DNA from: Sagittula marina
Lineage (GTDB): Bacteria > Pseudomonadota > Alphaproteobacteria > Rhodobacterales > Rhodobacteraceae
Direction of reading: 5' to 3'
DNA length: 64,000 nt
Assembly (NCBI RefSeq): GCF_014196795.1
Contig: NZ_JACIEJ010000006.1
Coordinates: 264,977 to 328,976, forward strand
This document shows, one piece after another, positions 63,531 through 64,000 of this stretch (position 1 is its first letter; every line of letters begins with the position of its first letter). Under the pieces are notes generated by a model. That model was not told where the DNA came from. It did no database searches and saw nothing but the letters and a program-made list of their open reading frames with translations. The position numbers and the translations under genes are program-made.

Positions 63531-64000
63531 TTGAGCACACAGGACGTGTATTTTCTGGGAAAGCTTTCCCTTACGGTGGAGCCCGCTGACCGCGAGACGC
63601 TCCCGTCGCTGTTTTCGCGCACGGCAATCCTGAATGGAACCGACGCTGCCAACTTCGCCCTCGATCTCGGGACCACCTTTCGGCGTATCCTGGAGCAGGA
63701 CGAAGAGGCCGTCGCGATTTTTGCAAAACGCGCAGGGCTGTCGGCCACGCAGCTCGCCGAGCTGCTCTCCTGGACAGGTGAACGCATCGGAGACGTCCGG
63801 ATGCGGTTTCGGAAGGAAGTCCTCGTCTCGCGGGCCCTACGAAACCCGATCATTCGGGGCTGTCCACACTGCATGCGTGAGCATGCAGCCAATCAGCCCC
63901 ATCCATTGCGGCGCACTGCCTTGCGGGGGGGGCTGGCTTTGCAGAGGTGTTGATATCTGCCACCAGCACCACCATCCGCTGGTTCCCTTGTGGTCCAGCT
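63531..64000 (+). pseudogene. TniQ-like transposition protein, frameshifted and cut by the window end
   Basis: The frame shows the TniQ pattern: VEPADRETLPSLFSRTAILN, GTDAANFALDLGTTFRRILE, then NPIIRGCPHCMREHAANQPH (zinc-finger Cys pair). A run of eight G residues around 63925-63935 shifts the frame to an early stop; one G fewer gives LRGGWLCRGVDICHQHHHPL, the expected continuation, which runs to the end of the window. The first codon is uncertain (TTG 63531 is the most likely; an ATG at 63459 is in frame). TniQ helps target Tn5053/Tn7-like transposition. Confidence 0.75.

Noticed and set aside
63157..63534. Overlapping frames on both strands upstream of tniQ
   Set aside because: Neither has a ribosome site or a protein-like pattern; the region looks degenerate.

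Overview
The window is a GC-rich alphaproteobacterial chromosome segment, most likely from the Rhodobacteraceae (roseobacter group). The reasons are the run secA / parvulin foldase / argJ / mutT, the rimP-nusA-ylxR-infB operon, a complete glycogen operon, FrcBCA-type sugar transport with a divergent ROK regulator, and several small proteins of a kind I associate with that family. This placement rests on recognised gene order and protein sequence; no database search was run.

Layout. 1-6.7 kb: secA (minus), then on plus a periplasmic parvulin isomerase, argJ, mutT and a 42-codon gene. 6.7-12.3 kb: the translation/transcription operon rimP-nusA-ylxR-infB (minus), with a visible promoter and a terminator-like hairpin in its leader. 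12.4-25.7 kb: a glycogen operon on minus, transcribed glgP-glgB-glgC-(unknown 128 aa)-glgA-glgX-malQ-pgm, mostly with 4-base overlaps. 25.9-31.3 kb: a metallophosphoesterase, frcA/frcC/frcB and the divergent ROK regulator with a palindromic candidate operator between them. 31.6-33 kb: tRNA-Leu(CAG) and an NDUFA9-like protein.

33-64 kb is accessory. It opens with a decayed Tn7/Tn5053-like transposition module (33.6-37.0 kb): tniB has a frameshift, and an AAA+ ATPase is joined in frame to the back two thirds of a TniA transposase and also carries an in-frame amber codon. Next is a compact defence locus (37.96-47.32 kb): a MORC/MutL-like GHKL ATPase, a Z1-domain helicase-like ATPase, a PD-(D/E)XK nuclease and an AIPR protein in one overlapping operon, followed by a convergent C5-cytosine methyltransferase and a divergent Vsr nuclease. 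This matches the MORC/Z1-type restriction-modification systems predicted by comparative genomics (Iyer and colleagues, 2008). It is therefore a known predicted architecture; its mechanism is the open question.

Insertion-sequence debris (47.5-48.9 kb and 56.8-58.1 kb) flanks a peptide/M24-peptidase/ABC-transporter cluster with an XRE-cupin regulator (49.2-56.8 kb). The two IS5-family transposases carry three copies of a 33-35 base palindromic element, one of them in frame, which resembles a mobile palindromic repeat. The last 6 kb hold small roseobacter-type proteins, a broken hipB, a broken exported protein, a DUF1611 enzyme paired with an alanine-racemase-like PLP protein, and a frameshifted tniQ running off the end. 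Many accessory genes are broken by apparent C-to-T nonsense changes or homopolymer frameshifts, so this half of the window looks old and eroding; the defence operon and the peptide transporter remain intact.
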